64,000 nt of DNA from Coptis chinensis. Lineage: Eukaryota; Streptophyta; Magnoliopsida; Ranunculales; Ranunculaceae. The stretch covers positions 42,501-106,500 of the forward strand of contig JADFTS010000048.1 of NCBI GenBank assembly GCA_015680905.1, read 5' to 3'. Numbering within the stretch: position 1 is the first letter of the stretch; each line of letters begins with the position of its first letter. Positions 1-15,257 of this stretch are shown here, one piece after another. The notes below the pieces were generated by a model. It saw only the letters and a list, made by a program, of their open reading frames with translations, did not search any database and was not told the DNA's origin. A program made the position numbers and the translations under genes.

Positions 1-157
1 ACAACAAAACCAACATTTTCTTTTTATTCAAGAGAATATACAACAAAAAAAATTTTTCTTTTATTTGAAGAGTATATATAATATAAATAAAAAAAATAAA
101 AAAATAACAACAACAACAAACAACAACATTTTCTTTTATTCGAAGAGTATAAACTAC

Positions 158-190
<33 letters not shown>

Positions 191-967
191 CATTTTTTTT
201 TTTTTATCCATTTTAAAACAAAAAAAAATTATCCAAAAAAAAAAACCTATAAAAATAAAACAAATCAAAAACTCACAAAAGCAAAGCTAACTGAACTTAT
301 TCTGCTCAAATACAGTCGCGTGCACTACTCAAAAAGCTCAAAACAGCTTCCACTATTGAAGTTTGCGCCATTAATTCAAAATATACGTGTTGGTCTAACC
401 ACCTTGTGAAACATTCTTCCATATGTTCTACCTCTTTACAAAGCTACGATCTTCATCTAGGAAATCTGAAGTTAAAAAACCCATCTTGAAAAAATTAAGT
501 TTTCACGCGCACAAAACGTATGTTCAAAAAGCACATGTCTCATTTTTATGTGCTTTCTCTTTCCTATTATTGTGATAACACGAGGAGGCTTTTTGAGTTA
601 ACCAACATTGTTTCATTCCATTCGGTTTCGACCTTTGGTTTTTCTTGGCACAACAATCTGTTAAGCTCCTTAAGTGATTGTAGATAGTTATGGACTACAA
701 CCTAAAGATGACAGCTTGGTTCTAACGAGTTTGTATTTAGGAGGATAGGATTTGCAGCTTCAAAAAGGACTTGCGTCCTACTTGTTTTGTTGCTTGTCCC
801 TAATTATTTGTAAAACTTGTTATCATTATAAATAAAATTTCAACTTAAAAACAACAACAAAACCAACATTTTCTTTTATTCAAAGAGAATATACTACCAA
901 AAAAAAAAAAAAAAACATTTTCTTTTATTTGAAGAGTATATACTATAAATAAAAAAAAAAAAAAAAT

Positions 968-1000
<33 letters not shown>

Positions 1001-1024
1001 TTTTTATTCGAAGAGTATATACTA

Positions 1025-1076
<52 letters not shown>

Positions 1077-4000
1077 AAAAAACAAACAAAAAAAACATCA
1101 TCATTTTCTTTTTTTCGTAGATTATCCACTACAAAAACAAAAAAAAAAAAAAAAAATAAAACCCTATAAAAATAAGACAAATAAAAAAACTCACAAAAGC
1201 AAAGCTAATCGAACTTATTCTCGCTTACAAATACGCGTGCTACTCTAAAAAGCTCCAAACAACTTCCACTATTGAAGTTTGCGCCATCAATTCAAAATAT
1301 ACATGTTGGTCTAACTACCTTGTGAAACATTCTTCCATATGTTCTACCTCATTACAAAGTCACGATCTTCATCTAGGAAATCTGAAGTTAAAAACCCATC
1401 TTGAAAAAATTAAGTTTTCACGCATTATACCACGTAAAAGTGTTGGACAAAAAGCACATGTCTTATTTTATGTGCTTTCTCTTTCCTATTGTGTGATAAC
1501 ATGAGGAGGCTTGTAGAGTTAACCAACATTGTTTCATTCCGTTCAGTTTCGACACTGTTGGTTTCTTGGCACAACAATCTGTTAAGCTCCTTAAGTGATT
1601 GCAGATAGTTATGGACTACAACCTAATGACAGTTGGTTCTAACGAGTTTGTATTCAGGAGGATAGGATTTGCAGCGGTTCGAAAAAGGACTTTGCGTCAC
1701 ATCTTGTTGCGCTTGTCCTAATTATTTGTAAAATTTGTAATCATTATAAATAAAATTTCCAATAAAAACAACAACAAAACCAACATTTTCTTTTATTCGA
1801 AGAGAATATACAACAAAAAAAAACATTTTCTTTTATTTGAAGAGTATATACTATAAATAAAAAAAATAAAAAAATAACAACAACAACAACAACATTTTCT
1901 TTTATTTCTTTTTATTCAAGACAAAAACTAAAAAAAAAAAAAAAAAAAAAAAAAAAACAACATCATCATTTTCTTTTTTTCGTAGATTATCCACTACAAA
2001 AAAAAAAAAAATAATAAAAATAAAACCCTATAAAAAATTAGACACATGAAAAACTCACAAAAGCAAAGCTAACCTGACTAATTCTCTCAAATACAAATCA
2101 AGGTGCACTACTACTAAAAAGCTCCAAACAACTTCTACTATTGAAGTTTTTGCCATCAATTCAAAATATACATGTTGGTCTAACTACCTTGTGAAACATT
2201 CTTGCATATGTTCTACCTCATTACAAAGTCACGATCTTCATCTAGGAAATTTGAAGTTAAAAAACCCATCTTGAAAAAATTAAGTTTTCACGCAGATACC
2301 ACGTAAGAGTGTTCAGACAAAAGCACATGTCTTATTTGATGTGTTTTCTCTTTCCTATTGTGTGATAACATGATGAGGCTTGTAGAATTAACTAGCATTG
2401 TTTCATTCCGTTCAGTTTCAACCCTGTTAGTTTCTTGGCACAACAATCTGTTAAACTCCTTAAGTGAATGCAGATAGTTATGGACTACAACCTAATGACA
2501 GTTGGTTCTAACGAGTTTGTATTCAGGAGGATAGGATTTGCAGTTCAGAAAGGACTTGCGTCACAGCTTGTTGCACGTTTGTCCTAATTATTTGTAAAAT
2601 TTGTAATCATTATAAATAAAATTTCTACCAAAAAACAACAACAAAACCAACATTTTCTTTTATTCGAAGAGAATATACAACAAAAAAAAATTTTCTTTTA
2701 TTTGAAGAGTATATACTATAAATAAAAAAAAAAAAAAAAATAACAACAACAACAACAACATTTTATTTTATTTGAAGAGTATATACTACAAAAAAAAAAA
2801 AAAAAAAAAAACATCATCATTTTCTTTTTTTCGCGTATTATCAACTAGAAAAACAAAAAAATAATAATTAAAATAAAATCCTATAAAAATAAGACAAATC
2901 AAAAACTCACAAAAGCAAAGCTAACTGAACTTATTCTGCTCAAACACAGTCGCGTGCACTACTATAAAACTTCCAAACAACTTCCACTATTGAAGTTTGC
3001 GCCATCAATACAAAATATACATGTTGGTCTAACTACCTTGTGAAACATTCTTCCATATGTTCTACCTCATTTTACAAATTCAATGATCTTTATCTAGGAA
3101 ATCTGAAGTTAAAAACCCATCTTGAAAAAATTAAGTTTTCACGCACATACCACGTAAAAGTGTTCAAAAAAAGCACATGTCTCATTTTATGTGCTTTCTT
3201 TCCTATTGTGTGATAACACGAGGAGGCTTTTAGAGTTAACCAAAGATTGTTTCATTCCGCTCTCGGTTTAAACACCGTTGGTTTTTTACAACAATCTGTT
3301 AAGCTCCTTAAGTGATTGCAGATAGTTATGGACTACAACCTAAATGATAGCTGGTTCTAACATGTTTGTATTTAGGAGGATAGGATTTGCAATTCAGAAA
3401 GGACTTGCGTCACAGCTTGTTTCACGCTTGTCCTCATTATTTGTAAAACTTCTTATCATTATAAATAAAATTTCAACTTAAAAACAACAACAAAACCAAC
3501 ATTTTTTTTTATTCAAGAATATAATATAAAAAAAAAAAAAAAAAAAACACAAAAAAAAAACAAAATCTTTTATTTGAAGAGTATATACTATAAATAAAAA
3601 AAAAAAAAAATAACAACAACAACAACAAAACAACATTTTCTTTTTTTATTATTCAAGAGTATACACTACAAAAAAAAAAAAAAAAAAAAAAAAAAAAACA
3701 AACAAACAAACAAAAATTTTCTTTTTTTTTAGATTATCCACTACAAAAACAAAAAAAAAAAAAATAAAAATAAAACCCTAAAAAAAAATAAGACAAATAA
3801 AAACTCACAAAAGCAAAGCTAACCGAACTTATTCTCGCTTTGAATACAAAGGCAAGCACTACTCTAAAAAGCTCCAAACAACTTCTACTATTGAAGTTTG
3901 CTTCCATCAATTCAAAATATACATGTTGGTTTAACTACCTTGTGAAACATTCTTCCATATGTTCTACCTCATTACAAAGTCACAATCTTCATCTAGGAAA

Positions 4001-5397
4001 TCTGAAGTTAAAAACCCATCTTGAAAAATTAAGTTTTCACGCACATACCACGTAAAGAGTGTTCAAACAAAAGCACATGTCTTATTTTATGTGTTTTCTT
4101 TCTTCCTATTATTGTGATAACACGAGGAGGCTTTTAGAGTTAACCAAAGATTGTTTCATTCCGCTTCAGTTTCTTTGTTAAGTTTCTTGGCATAACAATC
4201 TGTTAAGCTCCTTAAGTGATTGCAGATAGTTATGGACTACAACCTAATGACAGTTGGTTCTAACGAGTTTGTATTCAGGAGGATAGGATTTGTAGTTCAG
4301 AAAGGACTTGCGTCACAGCTTGTTGCACGCTTGTCCTAATTATTTGTAAAATTTGTAATCATTATAAATAAAATTTCCACTAAAAACAACAACAAAACCA
4401 ACATTTTCTTTTATTCGAAGAGAATATACAACAAAAAACATTTTCTTTTATTTGAAGAGTATATACTATAAATAAAAAAAAAAAAAAAATAACAACAACA
4501 ACAACAACATTTTCTTTTATTTGAAGAGTATATACTACAAAAAAAAAAAAAAAAAATCAACATTTTCTTTTTTTCGTAGATTATCCACTACAAAAACAAA
4601 AAAATAATTATTAAAATAAAACCTTATAAAAATAAGACAAATCAAAAACTCACAAAACCAAAGCTAACTGAATTTATTCTGCTCAAACACAGTCGCGTGC
4701 ACTACTTTAAAAGCTCCAAACAACTTCCACTGTTGAAGTTTGGCCATCAATTCAAAATATACATCTTGGTCTAACTACCTTGTCAAACATTCTTCCATAT
4801 GTTCTACCTCATTACAAATTCACTATCTTTATCTAGGAAATCTGAGGTTAAAAACCCATATTGAAAAAATTAAGTTTTCACGCACATACCACGTAAAGTG
4901 TTCGTTAGGACAAAAAAGCACATGTCTCAATTTTATGTGCTTTCTCTTTCCTATTGTTGTGATAACACGAGGAGGCTTTTGAGTTAACCAAACATTGTTT
5001 CATTCCGTTCGTTTCGACCTTTGTTGGTTTTTGGCACAACAATCTGTTAAGCTCCTTAAGTGATTGCAGATAGTTATGGACTACAACCTAAAGATAGTTG
5101 GTTCTAACATGTTTGTATTTAGGGAGGATAGGATTTGCAGCTCAAAAGGACTTGCACACGCTTTGTTGCATGTTTGTCCTAATTATTTGTAAAATTTGTT
5201 ATCATTATAAATAAAATTTCAACTTAAAAACAACAACAAAACCAACATTTTCTTTTATTCAAGAGAATATACTACAAAAAAATAATAAAATTAAAAATCT
5301 TTTATTTGAAGAGTATATACTATAAATAAAAAAAAAAATAAAAAAATAACAACAACAACAACAACAATATTTTCTTTTATTCAAAGAGTATATACTA

Positions 5398-5432
<35 letters not shown>

Positions 5433-7074
5433 TTCTCCACTAAAACACACAAAAAAACAAAAAAAATAAAACCCTATAAAAATAAGACAAATCAAAACTC
5501 ACAAAAGCAAAGCTTTATTTTTTCAAATACCTCGGTGGTACTACTCTAAAACCTCCGCATACAACTTCCATCAAGTTTAAGCAATCAAAAATATACATTT
5601 GGTCTAACTACCTTGTGAAACATTCTTCCATATGTTCTCCTCATTTTCATCTTCATCTTCTGAATTTAAAAAATCCATCTTGAAAAATTAAGTTTTCACG
5701 TAACATACCACGTAAAGTGTTCGGACAAAAAAGCACATGTCTTATTTTATGTGCTTTCTCTTTCCTATTGTTTGATAACATGAGGAGGCTTTTATAGTTA
5801 ACCAAATTGATTGTTTTCATTCCATTCAGGTTCGACATTTGTTTTTCTTGGCACAACAATTTGTTAAGCTCCTTAAGTGATTGCAGATAGTTATGGACTA
5901 CAACCTAATGACAGTTGGTTCTAACGAGTTTGTATTCGAAGGATAGGATTTGCAGTTCAAAAAGGACTTGCGTCACAGCTTTTTGCACGCTTGTCCTAAT
6001 TATTTGTAAAACTTGTTATCATTATAAATAAAATTTCAACTTAAAAACAACAACAAAACCAACATTTTCTTTTATTCAAGAGAATATACTACAAAAAAAA
6101 AAAAAAAAAAAAAAAATTTCTTTTATTTGAAGAGTATATACTATAAATAAAAAAAAAAAAAAACAACAACAACAACAACAACAACAACATTTTCTTTTAT
6201 TCGAAGAGTATATACTAAAAAAAAAAAAAACAAAAAACAAACAAACAAAACATCATCATTTTTTTTTTTTTTTTAGATTATCCACTACAAAAAAAAAAAA
6301 AAAATAAAAATAAAACCCTATAAAAAAAAAGACAAATAAAAACTCACAAAAGCAAAGCTAAGTAAACTTATTCTTCGCTAAAATCCAATCAAGCGTGAAC
6401 TACTCTAAAACCTCAAAACAACTTCCACTATTGAAATTTGCCATCAATTCAAAATATACATGTTGGTCTAACTACCTTGTGAAACATTCTTCCATATGTT
6501 CTACCTCATTACAAAGTCACTATCTTCATCTAGGAAATCTGAAGTTAAAAAACCCATCATGAAAAAATTAAGTTTTCACGCACATACCACGTAAGAGTGT
6601 TTAGACAAAAGCACATTTCTTATTTTATGTGCTTTCTCTTTCCTATTGTGTGATAACACGAGGAGGCTTTTGAGTTAACCAGCATTGTTTCATTCCGTTC
6701 AGTTTCGACACTGTTGGTTTTTTGGCACAACAATCTGTTAAGCTCCTTAAGTGATTGCAGATAGTTATGGACTACAACCAAATGACAGTTGGTTCTAACG
6801 AGTTTGTATTCAGGAGGATAGGATTTGCAGTTCAAAAAGGACTTGCGTCACAGCTTGTTGCACGTTTGTCCTAATTATTTGTAAAATTTGTAATCATTAT
6901 AAATAAAATTTCCAATAAAAAACAACAACAAAACCAACATTTTCTTTTATTCGAAGAGAATATACAACAAAAAAAACATTTTCTTTTATTTGAAGAGTAT
7001 ATACTCTAAATAAGAAAAATAAAAAAAACAACAACAACAACAACAATATTTTCTTTTATTCGAAAAGTATATAC

Positions 7075-7108
<34 letters not shown>

Positions 7109-7643
7109 TCATCATTTTATTTTTTTCGTAGATTATCAAGTACAAAAAAAAAACCTATTGTGTGATAACAGCACATCTCTCATTTTAATTTTTTTCACGC
7201 ACATAAAACGTATGTTCAGACAACAGCACATGTCTCATTTTATGTACTTTCTCTTTCCTATTGTGTGATAACACGAGGAGGCTTTTAGAGTTAACCAGTA
7301 TTGTTTCATTCCATTCAGTTTCGACACTGTTAGTTTCTTGGCACAACAATTTGTTAAGCTCCTTCATTGATTGCAGATAGTTATAGACTACAACCTAATG
7401 ACAGTTGGTTCTAACGAGTTTGTATTACGAAGGATAGGATTTGCAGTTCAAAAAGGACTTGCGTCACAGCTTGTTGCACGCTTGTCCTAATTATTTGTAA
7501 AACTTGTTATCATTATAAATAAAATTTCAACTTAAAAACAACAACAAAACCAACATTTTCTTTTATTCAAAGAGAATATACTACCAAAAAAAAACCATTT
7601 TCTTTTATTTGAAGAGTATATACTATAAATAAAAAAAAAAAAA

Positions 7644-7687
<44 letters not shown>

Positions 7688-10600
7688 ATTTTCTATTATT
7701 CGAAGAGTATATACTACAAAAAAAACAACGGAAAAAAAAAAAAAAAAAAAAAAAAAACAAACAAACAAACAAACAAACATCATCATTTTTTTTTTTTCGT
7801 AGATTATCCACTACAAAAACAAAAAAAATAAAATAAAAATTAAACCCTATAAAAATAAGACAAATAAAAACTCACAAAAGCAAAGCTAACTGAGCTTATT
7901 CTGCTAAAATACAGTCGCGTGAACTACTCCAAAAGCTCCTAACAACTTCCACTATTGAAGTTTGCGCCATCAATTCAAAATATACATGTTGGTCTAACTA
8001 CCTTGTGAAACATTCTTCCATATGTTCTACCTCATTACAAAGGCACGATCTTCACCTAGGAAATCTGAAGTTAAAAAACCCATCTTGAAAAAATTAAGTT
8101 TTCACGCACATACCACGTAAAAGTGTTCAGACAAAAGCACATGTCTTATTTTATTTGCTTTCTCTTTCCTATTTTGTGATAACACGATGAGGCTTTTAGA
8201 GTTAACCAGCATTGTTTCATTCCTTTCAGTTTCGACACTGTTGGTTTCTTGGCACAACAATCTGTTAAGACCCTTAAGTGATTGCAGATAGTTATGGACT
8301 ACAACCTAATGACAGTTGGTTCTAACGAGTTTGTATTCAGGAGGATGGGATTTGCAGTTCAGAAAGGACTTGCATCACAGCTTGTTGCACGCTTGTCCTA
8401 ATTATTTGTAAAATTTGTAATCATAATAAATAAAATTTCCACTAAAAAACAACAACAAAACCAACATTTTCTTTTATTCGAAGAGAATATACAACAAAAA
8501 TAAACATTTTCTTTTATTTGAAGAGTATATAATATAAATAATTAAAAAAAAAATAACAACAACAACAACAATATTTTCTTTTATTTGAAGAGTATATACT
8601 AAAAAAAAAAAAAAAAAAACAACAACAACAACATCATCATTTTCTTTTTTTCGTAGATTATCCACTATAAAAAAAACAATAATAATAAAACCCTTTAAAA
8701 ATAAGACAAATCAAAAACTCACAAAAGCAAAGCTAACTGAACTTATTCTGCTCAAATGCAATCACGTGCACTAACTCTAAAAGCTCCAAATAACTTCCAC
8801 TTTTGAAGTTTGCACTATCAATTCAAAATATACATGTTGGTCTAACTACCTTGTGAAACATTCTTCCATATGATCTACCTCATTACAAAGTCACGATCTT
8901 CATCTAAGAAATCTGAAGTTAAAAAACCCATCTTGAAAAACTAAGGTTTTCACGGACATACCACGTAAGAGTGTTCAGACAAAAGCACATGTCTCAATTT
9001 ATGTCTTTCTCTTTCCTATTGTGTGATAACACTAGGAGGTTTTCAAAGTTAACCTGCATTGTTTCATTCCGTTCAGTTTCGAACGTGTTGGTTTCTTGGC
9101 ACAACAATCTGTTAAGCTCCTTAAGTGATTGCAGATAGTTATGGACTACAACCTAATGACAGTTGGTTCTAACGAGTTTGTATTCAGGAGGATAGGATTT
9201 GCAGTTCAGAAAGGACTTGCGTCACAGCTTGTTACACGCTTGTCCTAATTATTTGTAAAATTTGTAACCATTATAAATAAAATTTCCACTTAAAAATAAC
9301 AACAAAACCAACATTTTCTTTTATTCGAAGAGAATATACAACAAAAAAAAACATTTTCTTTTATTCGATGAGTATATACTATAAATAAAAAATAAAAAAA
9401 TAACAATAACAACAACAACATTTTGTTTTATTCGAAGAATATATACTACAAAAAAATTAAAAAACAAAATCAAAAAACATCATCACCATTTTATTTTTTT
9501 CGTAGATTATCCACTACAAAAAAAAATAATAATAATAAAAAAATCCTTAAAAAAAATCCCAAAAAAATAAAGCAAATCAAAAACTCACAAAAGCAAAGCT
9601 AACCGAACTTATTCTTCTTAAATACAGTCGCGTGCACTACTCTAAAAACTCAAAACATCTTCCACTATTGAAGTTTGTGCCATTAATTCAGAATATACGT
9701 GTTGGATCCACTACCTTCTGAAACATTCTTCCATATGTTCTACCTCTTTACAAAGCTACGATCTTTATCTTGGAAATCTGAAGTTAAAAAACCCATCTTG
9801 AAAAACTTAAGTTTTCACGCACATAACACGTAAGACTGTTCAGACAAAAGCACATGTCTCATTTTATGTGCTTTCTCTTTCCTATTGTGTGATAACACGA
9901 GGAGGCTTTTAGAGTTAACCAGCATTGTTTCATTCCGTTCAATTTCGACACTGTTAGTTTCTTGGCACAACAATCTGTTAAGCTCCTTAAGTGATTGCAG
10001 ATAGTTATGGACTACAACCTAATGACAGTTGGTTCTAACGAGTTTGTATTACGGAGGATAGGATTTGCAGTTCAGAAAGGACTTTATACACAGGACTTGT
10101 GACGCGTTTGTCCTAATTATTTGTAAAACTTGTTATCATTATAAATAAAATTTCAACTTAAAAACAACAACAAAACTAACATTTTCTTTTATTTGAAGAG
10201 AATATATTACAAAAAAAAAACATTTTCTTTTATTTGAAAAGTATATACTATAAATAAAAAAAAAATAAAAAAATAACAACAACAACAACAGCAATATTTT
10301 CTTCGTATATAATCCACTACAAAAACAATAAAATAAAAAGTAAAAGTAAACCCTATAAAAATAAGACAAATAAAAACTCACAAAAGCAAAGCTAACTGAC
10401 CTTATTCTGCTAAAATACAATCGCGTGCACTACTCTAAAAGCTCCAAACAACTTCCATTATTGAAGTTTGCGCCATCAATTCAAAATATACATGTTGGTC
10501 TAACTACCTTGTGAAACATTTTTCCATATGTTCTACCTCATTACAAAGGCACAATCTTCATCTAGGAAATCTGAAGTTAAAAAACCCATCTTGAAAAAAT

Positions 10601-10961
10601 TAAGTTTTCACGCACATACCACGTAAGAGTGTTCAGACAAAAGCACATGTCTTATTTTATGTGCTTTCTCTTTCCTATTGTGTGATAACATGATGTGGCT
10701 TTTAAAGTTAACCAGCATTGTTTCACTCCGTTCTGTTTTGACATTGTTGGTTTCTTGGCACAACAATCTGTTAAGCTCCTTAAGTGATTGCAGATAGTTA
10801 TGGACTACAACCTAATTATTTGTAAAACTTGTTATCATTATAAATAAAAATTCAACTTAAAAAAAAAAAACATTTTCTTTTATTCGAAGAGAATATACTA
10901 CAAAAAAAAACATTTTCTTTTATTTGAAGAGTATATACTATAAATAAAAAAAAAAAAAAAT

Positions 10962-10992
<31 letters not shown>

Positions 10993-11070
10993 TTTTCTTT
11001 TATTCGAAGAGTATATATTAAAAAAAATCAAATAAAAAAAAATAAAAAAAAAAAAAAAAAAAAAAAAAAC

Positions 11071-11103
<33 letters not shown>

Positions 11104-11949
11104 AAGAAAAACAACATCAGCATTTTCTTTTTTTTTGTAGATTATCCACTACAAAAACAATAAAAATATAATAAAAATAAAATCCTATAAAAATAAGACA
11201 AATCAAAAACTCACAAAAGCAAAGCTAACTGAACTTATTCTCCCTTCGAATCACAAATCAAGTGCACTACTCTAAAAGCTCCAAACAACTTCCACTATTG
11301 AAGTTTGCGCTATCAATTCAAAATATACAAGTTGGTCTAACTACCTTGTGAAACATTCTTCCATATGTTCTACCTCATTACAAAGTCACGATCTTCATCT
11401 AAGAAATCTGATGTTAAAAAACCCATCTTGAAAAGCGATGGAGTTTTCACGCATACCACGTAAGAGTGTTCGGACAAAAAAGCACACATGTCTTATTTTA
11501 TGTGCCTTCTATTTCCTATTATGTGATAACAACGAGGGAGGCTTAATAGAGTTAACCGGCATTGTTTCATTCCGTTCAGTTTCAACACTGTTAGTTTTTT
11601 GGCATAACAATCTGTTAAGCTCCTTAAGTGATTGCAGAATGTTATGTACTACAACCTAATGACAGTTGGTTCTAACGAATTTGTATTCAGGAGGATAGGA
11701 TTTGCAGTTCAGAAAGGACTTGCGTCACAGCTTTTTGCACGCTTGTCCTAATTATTTGTAAAATTTGTGATCATTATAAATAAAATTTCCACTTAAAAAC
11801 AACAACAAAACCAGCATTTTCTTTTATTCGAAGAGAATATATAACAAAAAAAACATTTACTTTTATTTCAAGAGTATATACTATAAATTAAAAAAAAAAA
11901 AAAATAACAATAACAAAACAACATTTTCTTTTATTCAAGAGTATATACT

Positions 11950-11984
<35 letters not shown>

Positions 11985-12805
11985 AAATTATCAACTACAA
12001 AAAAAATAAAAAAAAAAAAAAAAAAAAAACTAAAATAAAACAAATCAAAAACTCACAAAGCTAAAAACTCAACTTTTCTAACTCAAAATCACTCAAATAC
12101 AGCGTGCACTACTCTAAAAGCTCAAAACAACTTCCCACTATTGAAGTTTGCGCCATTAATTCAAAATATAATGGTTGGTCTAACTACCTTGTGAAACATT
12201 CTTGCATATGTTCTACCTCTTTACAAAGCAACGATCTTCATCTAGGAAATGGAGTTAAAAACCCATCTTGAAAAAATTAAATTTTCACGCACATAACACC
12301 ACGTAAAAGTGTTGCATTACAAAAGCACATGTTTTATTTTATTTGCTTTCTCTTTCCTATTATTGTGTGATCACTTTCGAGGAGGCATTTAGAGTTAACC
12401 AGCATTGTTTCATTCCGTTCAGTTTAGACACTCTTAGTTTTTTGGCACAACAATCTGTTTAGCTCCTTAAGTGATTCTGCGGATAGTTATGGACTACTTA
12501 CCTAAAGATAAATTTGGTTCTTATGTGTTTGTATTTAGGAGGATAGGATTTGCGATTCGAAAAGGACTTGCGTCCACGAAATTGTGCGCTTGTCCTAATT
12601 ATTTGTAAAACTTGTTATCATTATAAAGAAAATTTCAACTTAAAAACAAAAACAAAACTAACATTTTTTTTTTATTCAAAAAGATATACTACAAAAAAAA
12701 ATTTTCTTTTATTTGAAGAGTATATACTATAAATAAAAAAAATAAAAAAAAAAATTACAACAACAACAACAACAATATTTTCTTTTATTCGAAGAGTATA
12801 TACTA

Positions 12806-12842
<37 letters not shown>

Positions 12843-15257
12843 AAAACAAAAAACAAACAAACAAAAACAAAAACATCATCATTTTCTTTTTTTCGTAGAT
12901 TATCCACTACAAAAACAAAAAAAATAAAATAAAAATTAAACCATATAAAAATAAGACAAATAAAAACTCACGAAAGCAAAGCTAACTAAATTTATTCTGC
13001 TAAAATACAGTCGCGTGCACTACTCTAAAAGCTCCTAACAACTTCCACTATTGAAGTTTGCGCCATCAATCAAAATATACATGTTGGTCTAACTACCTTG
13101 TGAAACATTCTTCTATATGTTCTACCTCATTACAAAGGCACGATCTTCGTCTAGGAAATCTAAAGTTCCATCTTGAAAAAATTAAGTTTTCACGCACATA
13201 CCACGTAAGAGTGTTCAGACAAAAGCACATGTCATATTTTATGTGCTTTCTCTTTCCTATTGTGTGATAACACGAGGAGGCTTTTAGAGTTAACCAGCAT
13301 TGTTTCATTCCGTTCAGTTTTGACACTGTTGGTTTCTTGGCACAACAATCTGTTAAGCTCCTTAAGTGATTGCAGATACTTATGGACTACAACCTAATGA
13401 CAGTTGGTTCTAACGAGTTTGTATTCAGGAGGATAGGATTTGCAGTTCATAAAGGACTTGCGTCACAGCTTGTTGCACGCTTGTCCTAATTATTTGTAAA
13501 ATTTGTAATCATAATAAATAAAATTTCCACTAAAAAACAACAACAAAACCAACATTTTCTTTTATTCGAAGAGAATATACAACAAAAAAAAACATTTTAT
13601 TTTATTTGAAGAGTATATAATATAAATAATAATAAAAAAACAACAAACAACAACAACAACAATAACAACATTTTCTATTATCTGAAGAGTATATACTAAA
13701 AAAAAAACAAAAACAACAACAACAACAACAACAACATCATCATTTTCTTTTTTTCGTAGATTATCCACTATAAAAACAAAAAAAAAAAATAATAATAAAA
13801 CCCTATAAAAATAAGACAAATCAAAAACTCACAAAAGCAAAGCTAACTGAACTTATTCTGCTCAAATACAGTCTCATGCACTAGTCTAAAAGCTCCAAAC
13901 AACTTCCACTTTTGAAGTTTGCGCCATCAATTCAAAATATATATGTTGGTCTAACTACCTTGTGAAACATTCTTCCATATGTTCTACCTCATTACAAAGT
14001 CACGATCTTCATCTGGGAAATCTAAAGTTAAGAAACCCATCTTGAAAAACTTAAGTTTTCACGCACATACCACGTAAGACTGTTCAGACAAAAGCACATG
14101 TCTCATTTTATGTGCTTTCTTTTTCCTATATTGAAATAACACGAGGAGGCTTTTAGAGTTAACCAGCATTGTTTCATTCCGTTCAGTTTCGACACTCTTA
14201 GTTTCTTGGCACAACAATCTGTTTAGCTCCTTAAGTGATTGCAGATAGTTATGGACTACGACCTAAAGATAGCTGGTTCTAACGTGTTTGTATTTAGGAG
14301 GACAGGATTTGCAGTTCAGAAAGGACTTGCGTCACAGCTTGTTGTACGCTTGTCCTAATTATTTGTAAAACTTGTTATCATTATAAATAAAGTTTCAACT
14401 TAAAAACAACAACAAATCCAACATTTTCTTTTATTCGAAGAGAATATATTACAAAAAAAAACATTTTCTTTTATTTGAAGAGTATATACTATAAATAAAA
14501 AAAATAAAAAAACAATAATAATAACAACAACAATATTTTATTTTATTCGAAGTGTATATACTAAAAAAAAAAAAAAAACATAATCATTTTCTTTTTTTTT
14601 TCAGATTATCCACTACAAAAACAAAAAAAATAAAAATAAAAAATAAAACCCAATAAAAATAAGACAAATCAAAACTCACAAAAAAGCAAAGCTAAATCTG
14701 AACTTATTCTCGCTTCAAATACAATCAAGCGTGCACTACTCTAAAAGCTCCAAACAACTTCCACTATTAAAGTTTGCGCCATCAATTCAAAATATACATG
14801 TTGGTCTAACTACCTTGTGAAACATTCTTCCATATGTTCTACCTCATTACAAAGTCACGATCTTCATCTAGGAAATCTGAAGTTAAAAAATACATCTTGA
14901 AAAACCTAAGTTTTTGCGCACATACCACGTAAGATTGTTCAGACAAAAGCACATGTCTTATTTTATGTGTTTTCTCTTTCCTATTGTGTGATAACACATG
15001 GAGGCTTTTAGAGTTAACCAGCATTCTTTCATTCCGTTCAGTGTCGACACTTTTGGTTTCTTGGCACAACAATCTATTAAGCTCCTTAAGTGATTGTAGA
15101 AAGTTATGGAGTACTACCTAATGCCAGCTGGTTCTAACGAGTTTATATTCAAGAGGATATGATATGCAGTTCAGAAAGGACTTGCGTCACAGTTTTTTAC
15201 ACGCTTGTCCTAATTATTTGTAAAACTTGTTATCGTTATAAATAAAATTTCCTCTTA

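Noticed and set aside
65-409. Reading frames in the tandem array, including poly-F/C/V and KHSSICSTSLQ-type peptides
   Set aside because: They follow A/T, CAA and core repeats, shift frame from unit to unit, use alternative starts, and match no protein family.
13093-13326. 77-codon minus-strand frame across the array core
   Set aside because: Open in only a few monomers and broken in most; no codon-like conservation between units.
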